From Rosellinia necatrix (taxonomy: Eukaryota > Ascomycota > Sordariomycetes > Xylariales > Xylariaceae), in assembly GCA_021209875.1 (NCBI GenBank), contig JAGYVD010000004.1:3410001-3474000 (forward strand): a stretch of DNA of 64,000 nucleotides, given 5' to 3'. Shown here piece after piece: positions 23,364 through 36,204 of this stretch; positions within the stretch are counted from its first letter, which is position 1, and each line of letters begins with the position of its first letter. The notes beneath the pieces are model-generated. The model was not told where the DNA came from. It ran no database searches and saw only the letters and a program-made list of their open reading frames with translations. Position numbers and translations under genes: made by a program.

Positions 23364-25208
23364 TCTGTTCGTGAGAAGAGTTGTAGGGCCCGATCACCGC
23401 TGTTAACTCAACGGTCGAGTCTCGTCATCTTTCACAAGCCATCGGGTCTAATGTGCGATGATGGGGGTCTTTTATTCCGTTGATCTCGTGTGTTCCTCTT
23501 GGGCATCCAATTCGGTAGATACCATAAAATACCGCGACTTCTGGAGTTTGTTTCAGGCAGGTATACATGGATGGAAAAGGCTTCGAGTAGCTCTACTGTG
23601 TTTTTACAATTTCCTTTTCCCTGTTGATTCTCTCTTTCTTTTTCCTTTTTCTCTGTTGTGTTATCGATTTCGGGCATGTTGTTTCCACGAAAGGGGTGAA
23701 AGAGATCAGGATGCTGCAGAGGCTGCAGAGGCTGCGTTGGGCTTGTGCCGTTCGCTTGCACATTGCTGTTTTTCGCAGGAAATCCGCCAGGGATGCTATG
23801 GAAGGAAATGTTTAGGTCAACTTGCACACGCACGCACACTCAACACCTTCACCAACCCTTGGACTCGCCTTCGCCATAACCCTTTTCCCCGTGGGATCGG
23901 AATCGGCCTTTCAGCCTGTCACGTGTATCATTATTTCTTCCGGGGTTTTTCTTTCCAGCTTGACGAGCATGACGACTGAGCCAGCTTTCAGCAACATTTT
24001 GCCGGAGCAGATATTCGAGACAGCTCTGCATTGGTGGTCCTGCAGAATGCAACACGTAATTTGATCGCAAAATTCCCAAAAAGGTGCAACATTGAATCGA
24101 CTCGACTCTAATACCGTAAACTGCCCTTGAAATACGCCATAAAACCGCCCCTTCCAGCACAGCTCATACCAAAATTTCCGTCGCCCAACAGATTGCTGAA
24201 TTGTATGACGAAGTCCGGCCACTGTAACACCCTGGCCATCTAGTGGTACTACACTCTCAGATTACATCAGTCCTTCGCATTTCATGACTTGGCATCCCAC
24301 ACCCGGTTCTCAACACGACTACTAGTTGATTTTGACCAAGAAATCGGACCTGATTTTGATAGGTAAAGTACTTCCCTTTAATTGCAATCTCTGCGAATGA
24401 AGCTTTGTTTACTACCCATTCTAGGAAATTTGGGGACGCTGGGCATTGAAACCATCATGTGTTATACTTCGGTATTATTCTATAGGTTACGACCGCTACC
24501 CCCCTCTAAGCAACGGCAAAGCTTCCATATACCGATGGCCTACTATATCAGTATTTTCATTTATTATCGTTGGGTCGACTTGGTTCGGGACATCGCTATA
24601 TGGGAAGGCCTGTAATACAAAGGTTTGTCTAGTCTAGACACAATAGTAGCTAATCCAAGTATACATGATACAATTCATTTTTATTTACGAACATGCTTAT
24701 CTTTAACGGCCGTATTATGTTTTCTTTGGCTTATCACTAATCACTAATTTACAATTATGTGCATTGAATAGAGTGAACAAACTAGCTCTAGCTTATTGGT
24801 ACTATTTATTTCCGGTTTCGTCTATTCTACATTATCTAGTCCCCAGAGATATGCAAGTACAGACTGGAGGCAGATTGATGTCTCAACAAAGACGAAACGA
24901 CCATTTCCGAACACATCCCCTTGGGATGTTGGTGATTGGCCGAAAGGGGAAATACAAGAACAAAGGGTTAACTTTTTTTCGAGAGCTAAGCATAGAATTG
25001 AATATTGCGGTTTCTTGGGTATGTGGCATTTTCGTTTGCCTATTTCTCTTTCTACTCCCTTATCCATCCACCAATATCTATATGGGAGCTCATAGACAGT
25101 CCTAACCTCTCATGCACCAACTTATCCGAGAAACGTGAGCATTGTGTGAAACACAGTCCCTATCCAGCCAGCAACTTTGCGGTGTGGCAGGGCCAACAAG
25201 CAATAAAG
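23364..25208. other. Spacer with no gene recognised
   Basis: It holds the 3' end of the RRM gene transcript, which is T-rich near 23600-23660. The 1.2 kb that follows is of lower GC and has no convincing open frame. Frames of about 100 codons on both strands are compositionally unremarkable. Confidence 0.45.
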
Positions 25209-27701
25209 ATGCCCAGTCGAACAGCTTCCGCCGGCGGAGGGCCAGCAGCCAAGATACAAGGGTTGAAGGAGGAGTTAGCCAGCCTCAAGGCATATCAGGC
25301 CATGGCAGAAGACAACCTGGGGGCAATGGGCCATAGCCTGACTGGTAAGTAAGGGTTTGCATCTCGTGTACAGCCTCCCGCCCAAGTCAGCTTTCAACCC
25401 ACTCATCTGGCCTCCTCAGCCCCTTCCGTCCCTTTCCGCACTAGACGGAGTTTCTTCACTCGTCCATAGGGTATGCTTCTCGGCTAACACGGGGATGGGG
25501 ATGGCTCTATAGAGGCACGGAGACAAGGCTGGGTTGGCAAACGGACCGAAGTCCGACGGAAGCGGATCGAGAGGAAGAAGGCCGCGGAGGCGGCGAGGTG
25601 GACCGCAGTCGACGGGAACCGGACTTGGATCCGTGCGGAGAGCAAGAAGGCGGGGCTGCCGGTGAACGAAGACGACGGCCCGACGCCGACACCGTCCGAG
25701 GCGGCCTATGGGGAGCGCGGCGTGGGGACGGTGAAGCAGCTGCGCCAACGCGTCCTCCGTGCGTCGCACCAACTCCTCATCGCCGCCGCCCTCAGCGTGC
25801 AGTTCCGTGAGGCCTACCCCGGGTCTAACAAGTCGGGCGCTCCCGTCTCCGGTACTAGACACACCGTGTCGCTGAAGTCTAAGTCCCTCGATGCCCACAG
25901 CGAGGCGAGCTTGAGTAGCATGGACGCTATGGCGCGTTCCTTCCGCGATTGGACAAATCGCGAAAAGGGAAAACAATTCAGCGCACTCGCACGCAATCCC
26001 TCGACGGCCGCATCAACCAGCCAAACCCCGGCGCGGGAGGATACGCCTAGCGGCGGTAGGGGCGATGGTAGCGGTGATAGTGGTAGCAGTAGTAGCGATG
26101 GTTCTCTCGCTCATGATGACGGCCCTTCTGATGATAGCGCCGCGGGGGCTCTGGCGTTCCGCGCCCTCATCTATAACCCTGCGTTTTTAGACGAAGACGA
26201 CGGTGGCGTTGAAGAGGAGGACGATGATGAAGACGCTCGCGGGCTTGCCTATCTTAACCCCAACGACGTCTCGGATGAGGTTATGGCCACAGCCTACGCT
26301 ATGTTAGCCGCGGCAGAGAAAAATGAAGACCGTGGTGGAGGGGACTGGGCGGACAGACTCGCTAGAAAGGTGCTCGATATCATTCGGCATGACGCCCTGC
26401 TAGCGTACGCTAAGACTGGCAGTGGGAGCAATATAAATTTCCAGACGAAGCTATCGAAGAAAGTGACCGTTGCGGACAGGCAGGCCAGGCTAGCGAGGGC
26501 AGAAGTGAATACAATACGGGCATGGAATCGCAAAGATAACAAACGGAGGAGACAGACCACGAGAGTACATGAGAGAATATGCGATGAGATTAGACGCAAG
26601 GGGCTGCCAGGGGAGAAACGGGCCAGACAAGGCAATAAAGCACGAGGGGTGCAGCGAGGCGGGCACGACGACAAAGACCGGAAGAGGCCTAACAAGCCAG
26701 CAGACCCGTCCCCCAGCGTCTACGACCCGAGCAACTGGCGGCAGCCAAACGTGAAGGATCCGGATGACGGCGTACGGGGCAGACAGGTCGCAGCGAGGCC
26801 GCCCAAGCAGCCGGCGGAGACGAGCTTCACAACATGGCTCAACCAAGAAACCCGATTCCCGTACCTCGATGCGCGCCTCCGCCTACATAACGCCAGCGGA
26901 CGGCCGGGCTCGATAATCTTCGACCCGGCGAGCGTCGACACGCAGGTGTGGGATCCGCTCAGCAGGGCGGTCACAGAGGCCTCTACGGGAAAACGCGCGC
27001 CGTTGCGTCTAAGCCCCATCACAACACTCTCGCTCGCACGCTGGACCGCCGCCGGATACCCATCTCTCGACCCGATCCGGCTCCCGGAGAACCCGCCCGA
27101 CGAGGACAAGAAGCGGCCGTTGCCCTCCGCCTCTGCTACTGCGGCGCCCGCGCCGAAACGGGTGAAGCGAGAAGTCACCAGGGAGGAGAGGGAGGAGGAG
27201 GAGGAGGGAGGGAAGCAGTCCCGGGACTTGCCGCCCAAGATGCCAACAAAGGAGGTGCCGGTGACGCCCGCCGACAAGCCGGAGGAGACCGTCGCGTCGG
27301 TACGCTACCCGCTGCGCTCGCCAGCCGCGATGGCGCTCTCAAGACTGCGCCCCCGCGGCCAACTATTGTCTCTGCAAGGGCCGCGGTCGCACAGTCAAGC
27401 GGGAGGACAAGCCACCATCAGCGCCAGTCTCGCCCACTACCGCCCGAGCCCGCCGGGTCCGCCGACGCCGTACCCGCACCTGCACCAGCCCTTCGCACCC
27501 ATGACACCCACCGTCGCACTATACGAGCGGCAGAAGCAGGTATCGTTACCACCATTTAACAGAGCCGCCGCCACGGAGAACCCATCACTGGCACCGCCTC
27601 CACCACCACGCCCGGCCCGGGGAAAAGACGGCTGGGGGAGCCAGGAAGAGGGGAAGCTCGCCGCTTTTCTAAAGGGCATGCACGACAACTCGAGCAAAAT
27701 T

Positions 27702-27733
<32 letters not shown>

Positions 27734-28853
27734 CAGCAGCGAAAACGAAAGTGACAGCAAGATGATATCTGCTGCTCCTATCACCGGCAAGGACGACGGT
27801 GATCACAAGCACGATAATATTTCCGAGGAGGTGTCACCCTCCCCATCCCCGCCTGTCGCCGCGGAAAAGCGGCGGATCAACTTCACGCAGCACGCGGGGC
27901 AATACGTTGGCAGCGACACAGATGATGAGGAAAAAGAGAGCCACCGCAACGGTAACGACGAAGTGATCATCGAAGAAATCGAGGGGGAGGATGGCGAAGA
28001 GAGGGATAATTACAATAGCAGCAGCAATAACAACAACAATAACAACAACCACAACTACTACAGCGATAATGCGATTATAAAAGAAATCGACGAGGACGTC
28101 GACGTGCTCGAGGAACGAGGTGTGCCGACCCCCGCGTACGACGACGAGAAGCCGCCGCCAACCGACGCGGTCCGCGAGTACCGCGCGGCCCACGTGGCCC
28201 TCCGCGCGGCGGCCATCGACGCGGCGGCGGACCCGGCGGCGCGGGCGCGCGCGGCGGCACGCTTCAAGCGCGCCAGCAGCCTGCTCGACGCCGAGGCGAG
28301 GGAGAGCACCCTGGCCCGGCGCCGGCGCCAGCACCGAGACCAAGACCAAGACGACGAAACCCAACGGCAGAAACTGCAACTCCAACTACAACAGCAACGA
28401 CAACAACAACAACAACAACAACAACAGCAGCAGCAACAGCAAGAGCAACAGCAGCTGCGGACTCCACCGCCCGACAAGACCACCCGCAACCCGTCCCATC
28501 GTTTCGTGCCGCGGCCGCTCCGGCTCGACGCCGCCAGGGTGCGGCCCGGTGACGGCGCTAGTGGCAGTGGTGGTGGTGGTGTTGTCAGCACAGGTTTGCC
28601 CACGCCGGGTTCGTCCGGCTCGCCCGGCGGCGGCGGGAAGAAGAAATCGGTGCACTTCGAGCTGGACGAAGATGACGGCGCGGGTAAAGACGAAGACGAA
28701 GGTGGGGTCGAAGTCGAAGGTGAAGGTGAAGGCGGCGGGGATGGAGCTGAAGGTGTATGGCCGAGCGGTGGCATGGTGTTTGGCGCAAGGCGTGCTCTGG
28801 GACGTCTGGGGAAGACATCAAGGCGACGCGGGTCGTTGGATGCGTACGGATGA
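25209..28853 (+). CDS. Large low-complexity protein of unknown function
   Basis: Two exons (25209-25344 and 25513-28853) give 1158 residues. The intron is longer than most here (168 nt), with GTAAGT donor and TATAG acceptor, and it joins a short N-terminal helix (IQGLKEELASLKAYQAM) to a basic segment RRKRIERKKAAEAARW. A helical block near 100-130 reads VKQLRQRVLRASHQLLIAAA. The rest is mostly disordered: acidic patches, a Ser run (about 777-790), an Asn run near 885, a Gln run near 1003-1030 (CAA/CAG repeats) and acidic-Gly tail. Short motifs TSFTTWLNQETRFPYLDARL (about 410-430) and KKSVHFELDEDD (about 1090) look conserved-like. I do not recognise the family. The composition suggests a nuclear or chromatin-associated scaffold, but that is only inference. 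The start is the ATG nearest the splice donor with a good frame. Confidence 0.7.
27703..27740. repeat. (AGC)n run encoding poly-Ser
   Basis: About 12 AGC/AGT codons in the unknown 1158-residue protein. The run is in phase with the reading frame. Confidence 0.9.
28384..28452. repeat. CAA/CAG run encoding poly-Gln
   Basis: Mixed CAA and CAG codons encode a Gln-rich tract of more than 20 residues, which may vary in length between strains. Confidence 0.9.
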
Positions 28854-29184
28854 TTTGTCGCCGCCGCCACCGCACATTGCTTGCCTGGGCAGGGTCCATG
28901 GTGGCGAGCTTTCGACGCCGGGTTTGGGGCAAGATGTGAGTGGCGAGGGTTTTCGGTGATGGAGAGGTGCTTTATCTCGTAGTTTGCTAGTTGAATATAA
29001 ATCGGCAAGGTGGGTTTGGAATAAACAATAAAATTCCTCCCACGCACGATGAAGTGTGGTGTAGTGTTGTTATATTGTTATACGGTGCAGTCAACAGAGA
29101 CGCAAACCGCCCCTTCGAGCAGGAATAAAGCTTCATGGCGGTTCCTATGATAACATATCTTCAATGCACTCCGTCTTCATCTCT
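28854..29184. other. Convergent 3' spacer
   Basis: It lies between the stops of the unknown gene (+) and sec39 (-). It has AATAAA strings near 29019-29030 on the plus strand, plausible for 3' end formation. No gene is seen. Confidence 0.5.
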
Positions 29185-32002
29185 TCATTCCCTTTCCTGG
29201 CCTCTCTCGACCGGTTGGGCTCCAATAAGCCACCCGACGCCCGACGCCAGCGTCCCCACAGCTGCTTCTCTGAGTTGATCTCTCTTCCTGACCCTTGGCT
29301 GACCGAGCACTTCGTCGAAGCCCCCCTCTCCATCGCTTGCTCTTGTTTGTCCACTTCGTTGCAAACTCGACAATGCCGAGAAGTTGTGTTGCGCCCTGGC
29401 CATGCTAGCTCTCGACAGATCAAAAAGCGACATTGGCGCCTCTTCCACACGTCGCGATGACCTTGTGGCAGACCTAACCACGCCTGCAGGTACAGTACTG
29501 CTGAACGCGCCAGGCATGGTTTGTAGATCGCCCCGGTCATCCCACGCCGATTCTTGAGCCTCTTCAGCTTTGATAGTAGCATTGAGCTCCTCCTCGCATT
29601 TTCGAAAGACGTTTAAGATCTCCTGCAAAGTCGCAGGCGGAGCAATACGCACTGCCGTGGAGAGACACTCAATTCGTTGTTCTAGGTGTCTTATGTCTAG
29701 ATTCCCGCTGGCTGTTCCAATATGTGTCGGTTTCATTGTCCGACCCGTGCGGCGATACTTCCCCGCTTGTAACGCTGCTTTCCATGAGTACTCATCGGCC
29801 GACCGAGAGTCAGCGTCCGAGGCGACCCGATTAACTATATAGGAGTAAGCCGTTTCAAAGTCGTCCTCTGTTAGTGCGGCATCCACACACATCGCCGTTA
29901 TTCGTCTCCGGGTAGCCATATGATGATCCGAGGATGATGCTAGGGTAATATTCGACTGCCCTGGTTTGTCACTATCTAGAAGACCAGCATCAACCATATT
30001 AGATCCGATGTCGAGGAGATCTTGAATGTTAGTATAGCTCTTAGGGTTCTGTTCTAAGACTCGGCCGACGATTGAGACGGGGTCTGCACGGACTCTCAAC
30101 ACCACTGGGGTGAATGGCTCCCCTTTTTTCAGCACAAGGCGATATTCGGATAGGGCATGGGTTGCTCTTAGCAACGCCTCAATTCGTTTCGATGCTGGAT
30201 GCGTTTCTGGGAAAGTCTGAGGGAACGCATGGATACTAGGGAGTATGTCAGTAGAAGAATCAAGAAATGGAAGCGATGAGCCCACATGTCATCGCATTTC
30301 AGAAGCCCCCCACGCCCACGATGCGGGTTGGAAGCATTGTCATATGCCTCCATAGCTACAGCTATAACTGTATCTTGTAATACATTTCCGCGCAGGGGTT
30401 TCTCGGGCGAGTCTTCATATATCGACCTCGCCATGGAATATCCTATTGCAAGTAAGCTACACGCCTTGGGCCCAGACATTGCCGTAACGTACGTGTGTTT
30501 GTTAGGAATGCCTTGAGACATTCAACCTCAAGAAACTCTTTCTCCAGTTGGCCAAAGATACCGTGTATTCGAATATCAGAAGAGCCAAATGCCTCCTCGG
30601 CACCCCAATCACGAAGCCAAAGAAGCTCATTCCTAGCGCGGATCCAATACCTGTCGTCGTTCTTTGGCCCATTCGCACTAAGCGAGCGAATCAATCTTAT
30701 TGCATCGGCTTTCTGTTCCCGTTCATCCTGTAGAAAGGCTAATTCTCCGGCCCGTCGCACGCTACAAGGCGCCCCGGCCTTTGTAAGTATAAAGGCGCTC
30801 AACGTGAGAACATGAAGGAGCTGGGTAGATTTTTGGTTAGGTGTGGTGAGATAGTTTGATTCTTCGAGCAGATCGTTTCGCATTAGCGAGGCGCTTCTCG
30901 CAGAAATAAGGTTCCCGCCCCCTAGTTCCGCGAAGGGCGAGAGCAAAGAGGACGCCACTTGTAAAGTCGGGCAGGGGTCTTGGTCCAGAAGGGACATTAT
31001 TTTTATGATAATATTGTTCACTCCCGAGAGAGCTTCCACAGAGGCCTCGGGTATCAAGTAAGCCGAAGCCAGTGCTGCGCGAGCAAATCTTCGTTCCAGA
31101 AGCCCCTGCGCTTCGTCATCCAGCCATCCCGAGCCATAATCCCCCAGGTCAGCGTCATTCGGGCCATCCCACTGGTCAAAAGCTTTGACGGCTACTTTCC
31201 ACGACACCGAAGCTTGGGTGATGAGCCATTCGAGGACGTGTTCCCAGGCTGGACAAGATACGTGCCCAAGCCGACTGTCTTCCGCAGAACTCTGTCCCTC
31301 TATTGAGCCGTCCCACCTCGTATTGTTGTACATCCATGGCCCGATCAACCCACGAAGATCCCTCCCCACGTGCTGTAAGTCCCCCTCGCGAGCACCGGTC
31401 TGCGACAACAAGAGAGCGACAACTGTTCTGCTGTCCAGGCGCTCAAAGGACTCGAGCGTCTGTATGATGGGCTCGTCCGGATAGTACTCGTAGTTGCGGC
31501 GTAGCAAGGGCAGAAGAGCAGAAATCATCCAGGTCCGGATGCACGGTGCATGCTGGAGGAACGGCACGATCAGGTCGGGAAGCTGCGTAAGAAGGCCGGC
31601 TTCCTGGTCAACGCGCCGGGCACGATGGACTAGGAAGAGCGACACGGGATCCGCGAGGACATCTTTGGCGGTATGGTCCCAGGCCAGAGGAAGGAGGCGT
31701 AGGCGCCTGGTTTTCTTGGCAGCTTCGGCGTCGGTGATGTCCCGGACAGAGGAAGAGTCGAATTGGACGGACAGGTCGGGTTCCGAGTATAAGTCGCCCG
31801 ACTCGATGCGCTCTATGAGCCCGACATACTCGCTCGACCGGAGGGTCTCGGGCAGGCACGTGAGAAGCACGCGCAGGATCAGCTCGGGGCGCAGGACATT
31901 GGGGTGATGGGCGACGAGGGCCGTCAGGTTCTGGACGTCGGATCTGGTAGCGAAATGGACAGCGAGCAGGAGAACCCTCGGCGGAGACAGGGAGGCCGTC
32001 AT
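29185..32002 (-). CDS. SEC39: Sec39, Dsl1/NRZ tethering complex subunit
   Basis: Three exons on the minus strand (32002-30493, 30442-30286, 30235-29185) give 905 residues. The first in-frame ATG is at 32002; the open frame extends slightly further from a TTG. Splicing gives LTNTRYSMARSIYEDSPEKPL and then GLLKCDDIIHAFPQTFPETHP, both typical of fungal Sec39. The protein is all alpha-helical, with blocks VLLLAVHFATRSDVQNL near the start, then RRLRLLPLAWDHT, RNYEYYPDEPIIQTLE, and late HALSEYRLVLKKGEPFTPVVLR. The C-terminus is disordered. With Dsl1 and Tip20, Sec39 tethers Golgi-derived COPI vesicles at the ER. It shares a 559-base divergent promoter with a complex I subunit gene. Intron 1 is only 50 nt, close to the practical minimum for fungi. 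Confidence 0.88.
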
Positions 32003-32561
32003 TTTCGTGGAAATCAAGACATGCTTTCGTGGAGGTGGTTTGACTAATCCCGAGGATTGTGGGGAGATAACGAAGGGGAACCGTAGGGTTGGTGTTTATA
32101 TGGCCAGAGGGCAGGCGTCGGGCGTTGGGCGTTGTAGGCGTTGGGCGTTGTAGGCGCAGGCGAGGTTGGAGGGTATTCAACGTGTTCATCTGCGAACGAC
32201 GGCGACGATACAATGGCATGGCATCACAGGTACCTACTGCAGCCACTACAAGTGGGCAAGTGTGGGGTGGGGTGGTCTGAGGAGAGGCCGGGGGTAGTCA
32301 CAGCATTCTCATGGGACGCCATCCGCCATCAGGCCAATCCACTATAAGCTTTACGCAACACCCCAGCGGTGTATGCAGTGACCACGTTCATGGGCCATGG
32401 CTCTCTGAAGGTACCCACTCCCGGCTGCTCAAGCAGCCAACGACATGCATTCAATTCCGAACCTCACCAGCTCCGACGGCTCCCCTAATCAACAATATCA
32501 AACCGCATAGCTCCATTGAGCCCCTACCGGACCTCGAGTGCCCCCTCGTTCATTGCTCGCC
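32003..32561. promoter_or_regulatory. Bidirectional promoter region, sec39 / NDUFS5
   Basis: The two start codons are 559 bases apart and point away from each other. A direct repeat of a 16-base unit (GGGCGTTGTAGGCGTT) lies at 32128-32159 and could be a shared binding site. No TATA box is obvious. Confidence 0.5.
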
Positions 32562-33019
32562 ATGGCCTCCGGATACGGTTTGCATGGAGGTCCGTCCCCA
32601 CCTGACCGTGCCTCAACCAGCTGCGGAGGACAACGACAGCTAACCCGCGCAATTGAGAATCACAGGCCCTAGCCGATGCTTTCCCTTCTGGCAGGAGGTC
32701 CTCGCCTGCTACGTCGTCAACACAACGGCCGAGGATGACTCGGGCAAGAAGAAGTGCGCCCCTGTGCTGGAGGACTACTACGAGTGTCTTCACCACAAGA
32801 AGGAGGTTGGTCTCGCCATCCCCCGACAACTCCCCAAAGTTGACGGTAGCTAACGGTCGACAACCTCTCCCACAGGCCGCAAGAGTCAAGCAACTACAAG
32901 CCGCCTACAGAGAAGCTGAATCTATGTCAGCGCGAGATAATGCCCCAAGTGCCGGCCAGATAAGGAATCTAGGCCTAATCGACAAGGAGGAGGACACGAA
33001 AAAAGTGCTGGGAAGATGA
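32562..33019 (+). CDS. NDUFS5: Mitochondrial complex I subunit NDUFS5 (twin CX9C)
   Basis: Three exons (32562-32589, 32666-32805, 32876-33019) give 103 residues. The first coding exon is just 28 nt. The start MASGYGLHGGPSRCFPFWQE matches the fungal NDUFS5-type accessory subunit. Cys14-x9-Cys24 and Cys40-x9-Cys50 form the twin CX9C motif that folds as a CHCH helical hairpin in the intermembrane space after Mia40-dependent import; no cleavable presequence is expected. The helical tail is RVKQLQAAYREAES. The encoded subunit sits on the intermembrane face of the complex I membrane arm and is needed for assembly. The size agrees with the family. It is divergent from sec39. Confidence 0.9.
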
Positions 33020-34317
33020 TAGTCTCCACGGTCCGTGTATACCACTTTTACCCTCGGCCAATACATTTACATAGTAGGTGGATCATAAATGGAAGAAGAA
33101 GAAAAATTAACCATTAGATCCACGAGAAATAAATCAGTGCATCAGCATAGTAGCTTTGTGTTGTCTCGCTTGAAGATCTCCTTCATGATTGATATGGCTT
33201 ACCCAGATTTGCGTGGGATACGGATTAGATGGGGAACAGGATTCTATTGCAGGCGCCTCAAACCTGTATATAATTGATCTGCGTTGATCTAGGGGAACAT
33301 ACCCCAGGGACAGGTCTGGAATCGACTGGTCAAGGTCGATATGTGACCCTTCATCCTGACCTTCGCATGAAGAGCAGGTATGTTAACGGGGTATGTCTTT
33401 TCTTTCCAGGGGGATCATACATCGCGCTCCAATATAAGAGATGACATGAGGGTAGCGGCTTGAGGGAGTTGCCGTCGGGTGATATACAATCACCTCACAT
33501 GATTGCAGTACGTTACCTGGGTAGGTATACACGCGGCTACAGCCGCGTGCCGTTGCTGCCGGTAATCTCTAAACCCAGGTACCTAACTAATGGGGGTAAT
33601 ACGCGGAGAGGGTTGCCATGGCAGGATTTAGATTTACCCCATTATCAAAGAGTAAAGGTCAAATCAGAAGAGAGTGAATTAATTACCTACAATGCCTCAG
33701 GCACATAGTTACTCGATCTTAGGAGTCCCTTTATACGGCCTACCGGCACTAGGCGGTAGGTACCTACTATGACATGGCAATCAGAGCAATGCTCACATTT
33801 GTACGTACAGCAGGTGCTATCCACATTACTGTTACCTACCTGCCCGACATCCCACTCGACTTGGCACCTACGTCTCGGTTCACTGGGCGCCCAGAAGAAG
33901 GCGCCACCCTCTCTCTATCTATATCTACCCCTATAGGTATCTCTCTCTTTCTCTCTCGATTCACCCTATCAACCTCGCTGTCTACCGCCCCCCTCTACTT
34001 TTCCTCCTCTTCCTCTTCCTCTTCCCCTTCCTCTTCCTCCGCCTTCCCTCTTCCCATTCCATTCCACTACATCTCATCTCTTCCATCCATCATCACGGCC
34101 ATTTATCTACGTTGAATCTTGTCCCCTTTCAAGTCCCTCCATCTTTTACATATGCGGTCCCTCCGCCATATCTCGTAATACACTACGATTCAACACAGCC
34201 TGCGCACCTTTAGGTCCTATAGTAGACCCATACTACGTGGCGACCTACTTGCCATTGTCCTTTTCCTATTCAATATTGTGTTCTTTTGTCGGGTTGTTCA
34301 CCTCCCACAAACTCAAT
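33020..34317. other. Spacer upstream of the unknown gene at 34318
   Basis: No gene is recognised. A few scattered TACCTAC and GGTAGGTA copies occur near 33520 and 33755. The segment 33900-34120 is strongly C/T-rich with CTT/CCT repeats and a C/T-only stretch near 34000-34050, a common look of fungal core promoters and leaders. Confidence 0.5.
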
Positions 34318-36204
34318 ATGCCGTATTTTAGAGGGATCGAGGTCTCCATCCACGCGAGCCTCGAGGCAAAGCAAATAACCGAATATCCTCACCCGGACGG
34401 CTCTTCTGTCCGTCTACTCAGAGCAACGACACTCCCGGTCATCAACAACACATACGCCGGAACCTACGGCGCAACGCAATCTACTACCCCATCCACATTC
34501 GAGGATATCGACCCAACACGCCTGAAGAAGGTGAACCCGCGCATATCCGTTTACATTCCTTCATTACCTGGTACACAACTGTCCCGGACCGCCCCTTAGA
34601 GAATACACTAATGGTAACTATCCTTAGGTGAACAGTTTTGGCTCCGCTATCTCGTAACACAGTCACCGCCGCCCTCACGATGCATCTTCTTCAAGATGAC
34701 CATGAATGGGCGCCACATCTCGTCGTGGGGAATTAACACCAATGCCCACTCAACGGGAATAGTCGTCCGAGCCCTCTATCAACCGGAGGACAAGTGGGGA
34801 GGGGCTTGTGGCTATAATGAGACCGGATACCCCGGCATTGAGACGCGATATTTCCACTTCATGCCCGGCCTAGACAAAAAGTCCATTGCCGAAGACGGGG
34901 GCCTCATTGAGGTACAGGTTTTTCGGTGCAAAGGAAGGAAACGTATCGCACTTGAACTCGGCGCCTATCGAAACCAGGAACGTTACGGGATCGCGTGAGC
35001 ATACTTCCATCTCCTCATTCCACTCGGAACCCCTAGTTGTTTACCCCGACCCGGATGTGTTTGCTAACACACAAAACCCGCCTTCATTAGTTCACCTAGT
35101 GGCGGCCTAGTCGATAATCCCGAGGACGCCACGTACTATAACTACTACCTGATAGATGCAAAAGACGCCCCTTACGCTACGTTTTGTTTCCACTATAGGT
35201 CCATAAAGTATCTTAAACAGCTCAATCTTGTTCCCCAGATAGGACTCGACATGTCACCGGCCTCTAAAAGCCCCCTTTGCGCACAACGAAAAGGCTCGAC
35301 GAGAACCTCGAGTTTGGGATCCATCTCCCCGCTCGCTAGACGGTTTAGCTTTGGTGCCTTGACACCAGAATCGCAAGTATCGCAAGTATTTGTCGACGAT
35401 GATAATGTTACGGGAATTCATGAGGTGTCAGATGTAGCAATCAACTCTCTAGAGGAATACTTAACAAGCAACACCGATTTTTCATCATCTATGTGTAGGG
35501 ATGCTAACAGCAAACCCCATGGTAAGGCTTCCGAGGCGGCACCGCCCAATGAGGTCCAGCAACGGCCCCTCCCTGACATTCCTAAAGTTCAAACAAGGCC
35601 CGCGTCGGCGTCATCGATGCGCTCAAACTGTCCATCCCTGACACCCTCGTTGAGACACTATGTCGAGAGCGAAGATTTCGATAACGAAGAAATCAGACTA
35701 AGCACAGCACAGCCCATGCTCATCTCTTCAGAGTCGATGCAAGCATTGGAACTGGTCGACACCGAAGGTGAAGAATGCATGTCCTTCTCGGACTACGCCA
35801 GTTCGCCGAGTTCCACTGAGGCCTCGCATTCACCGAAACTACCTCCTCCAACAAGCTACATTCCTACCACTGGCAGTGTTCTTGAGCGCCATCTCATGCA
35901 ATACGATTCTCCCACTACAAGGTCCTCCTCCGTCATAACTCAAAACACGCCATCTTCAAGCCCCGATATCCTTCAAGATAGTGACCAAACCGGGTCCCAA
36001 GCTTATGTTCTCAACCCAACCGAATCAGAATGGCTCAGGCAAACCCCGTCACCTCTACAGGGAAAGGGTGAGCGAACAGAACACTTGCGGAACCCTCGCC
36101 CCGAATCGCGCACCAAGGAGGCCACGGGGTTTTCGGATGATGGTATTGCTGGTGGACGCGACATCGATGGGGTTGTCCGGGTTCCCATTGGCAACTGGAT
36201 ATAA
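34318..36204 (+). CDS. Uncharacterised fungal protein, beta-rich N-terminal domain
   Basis: Three exons (34318-34570, 34628-34994, 35091-36204) give 577 residues. Junctions rebuild IPSLPGEQFWLRY and ERYGIASPSSGGL. The first 200 residues look like a compact beta-rich domain: MPYFRGIEVSIHASLE, ITEYPHPDGSSV, then RISVYIPSLPGEQFWLRYLV, and FFKMTMNGRHISSWGINT. This layout resembles the DUF7918-like domains of filamentous fungi, though I cannot verify that. The remainder is disordered and Ser/Pro/Thr-rich with PLARRFSFGALTPES and many acidic patches, suggesting phospho-regulation. No signal peptide, membrane helix or catalytic motif is visible. It is convergent with the next gene. Confidence 0.75.

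Noticed and set aside
22867..23406. Plus-strand frame rich in Val/Ala/Thr over the RGG exon
   Set aside because: It is an out-of-frame reading of the Arg-Asp-Gly repeat exon. The RRM-linked frame is continuous with the upstream exons.
28058..29047. 329-codon minus-strand frame opposite the 1158-residue gene
   Set aside because: It is a shadow of GC-rich codon-repeat sequence (poly-Cys from the CAA/CAG run). The plus-strand frame is longer and compositionally coherent.
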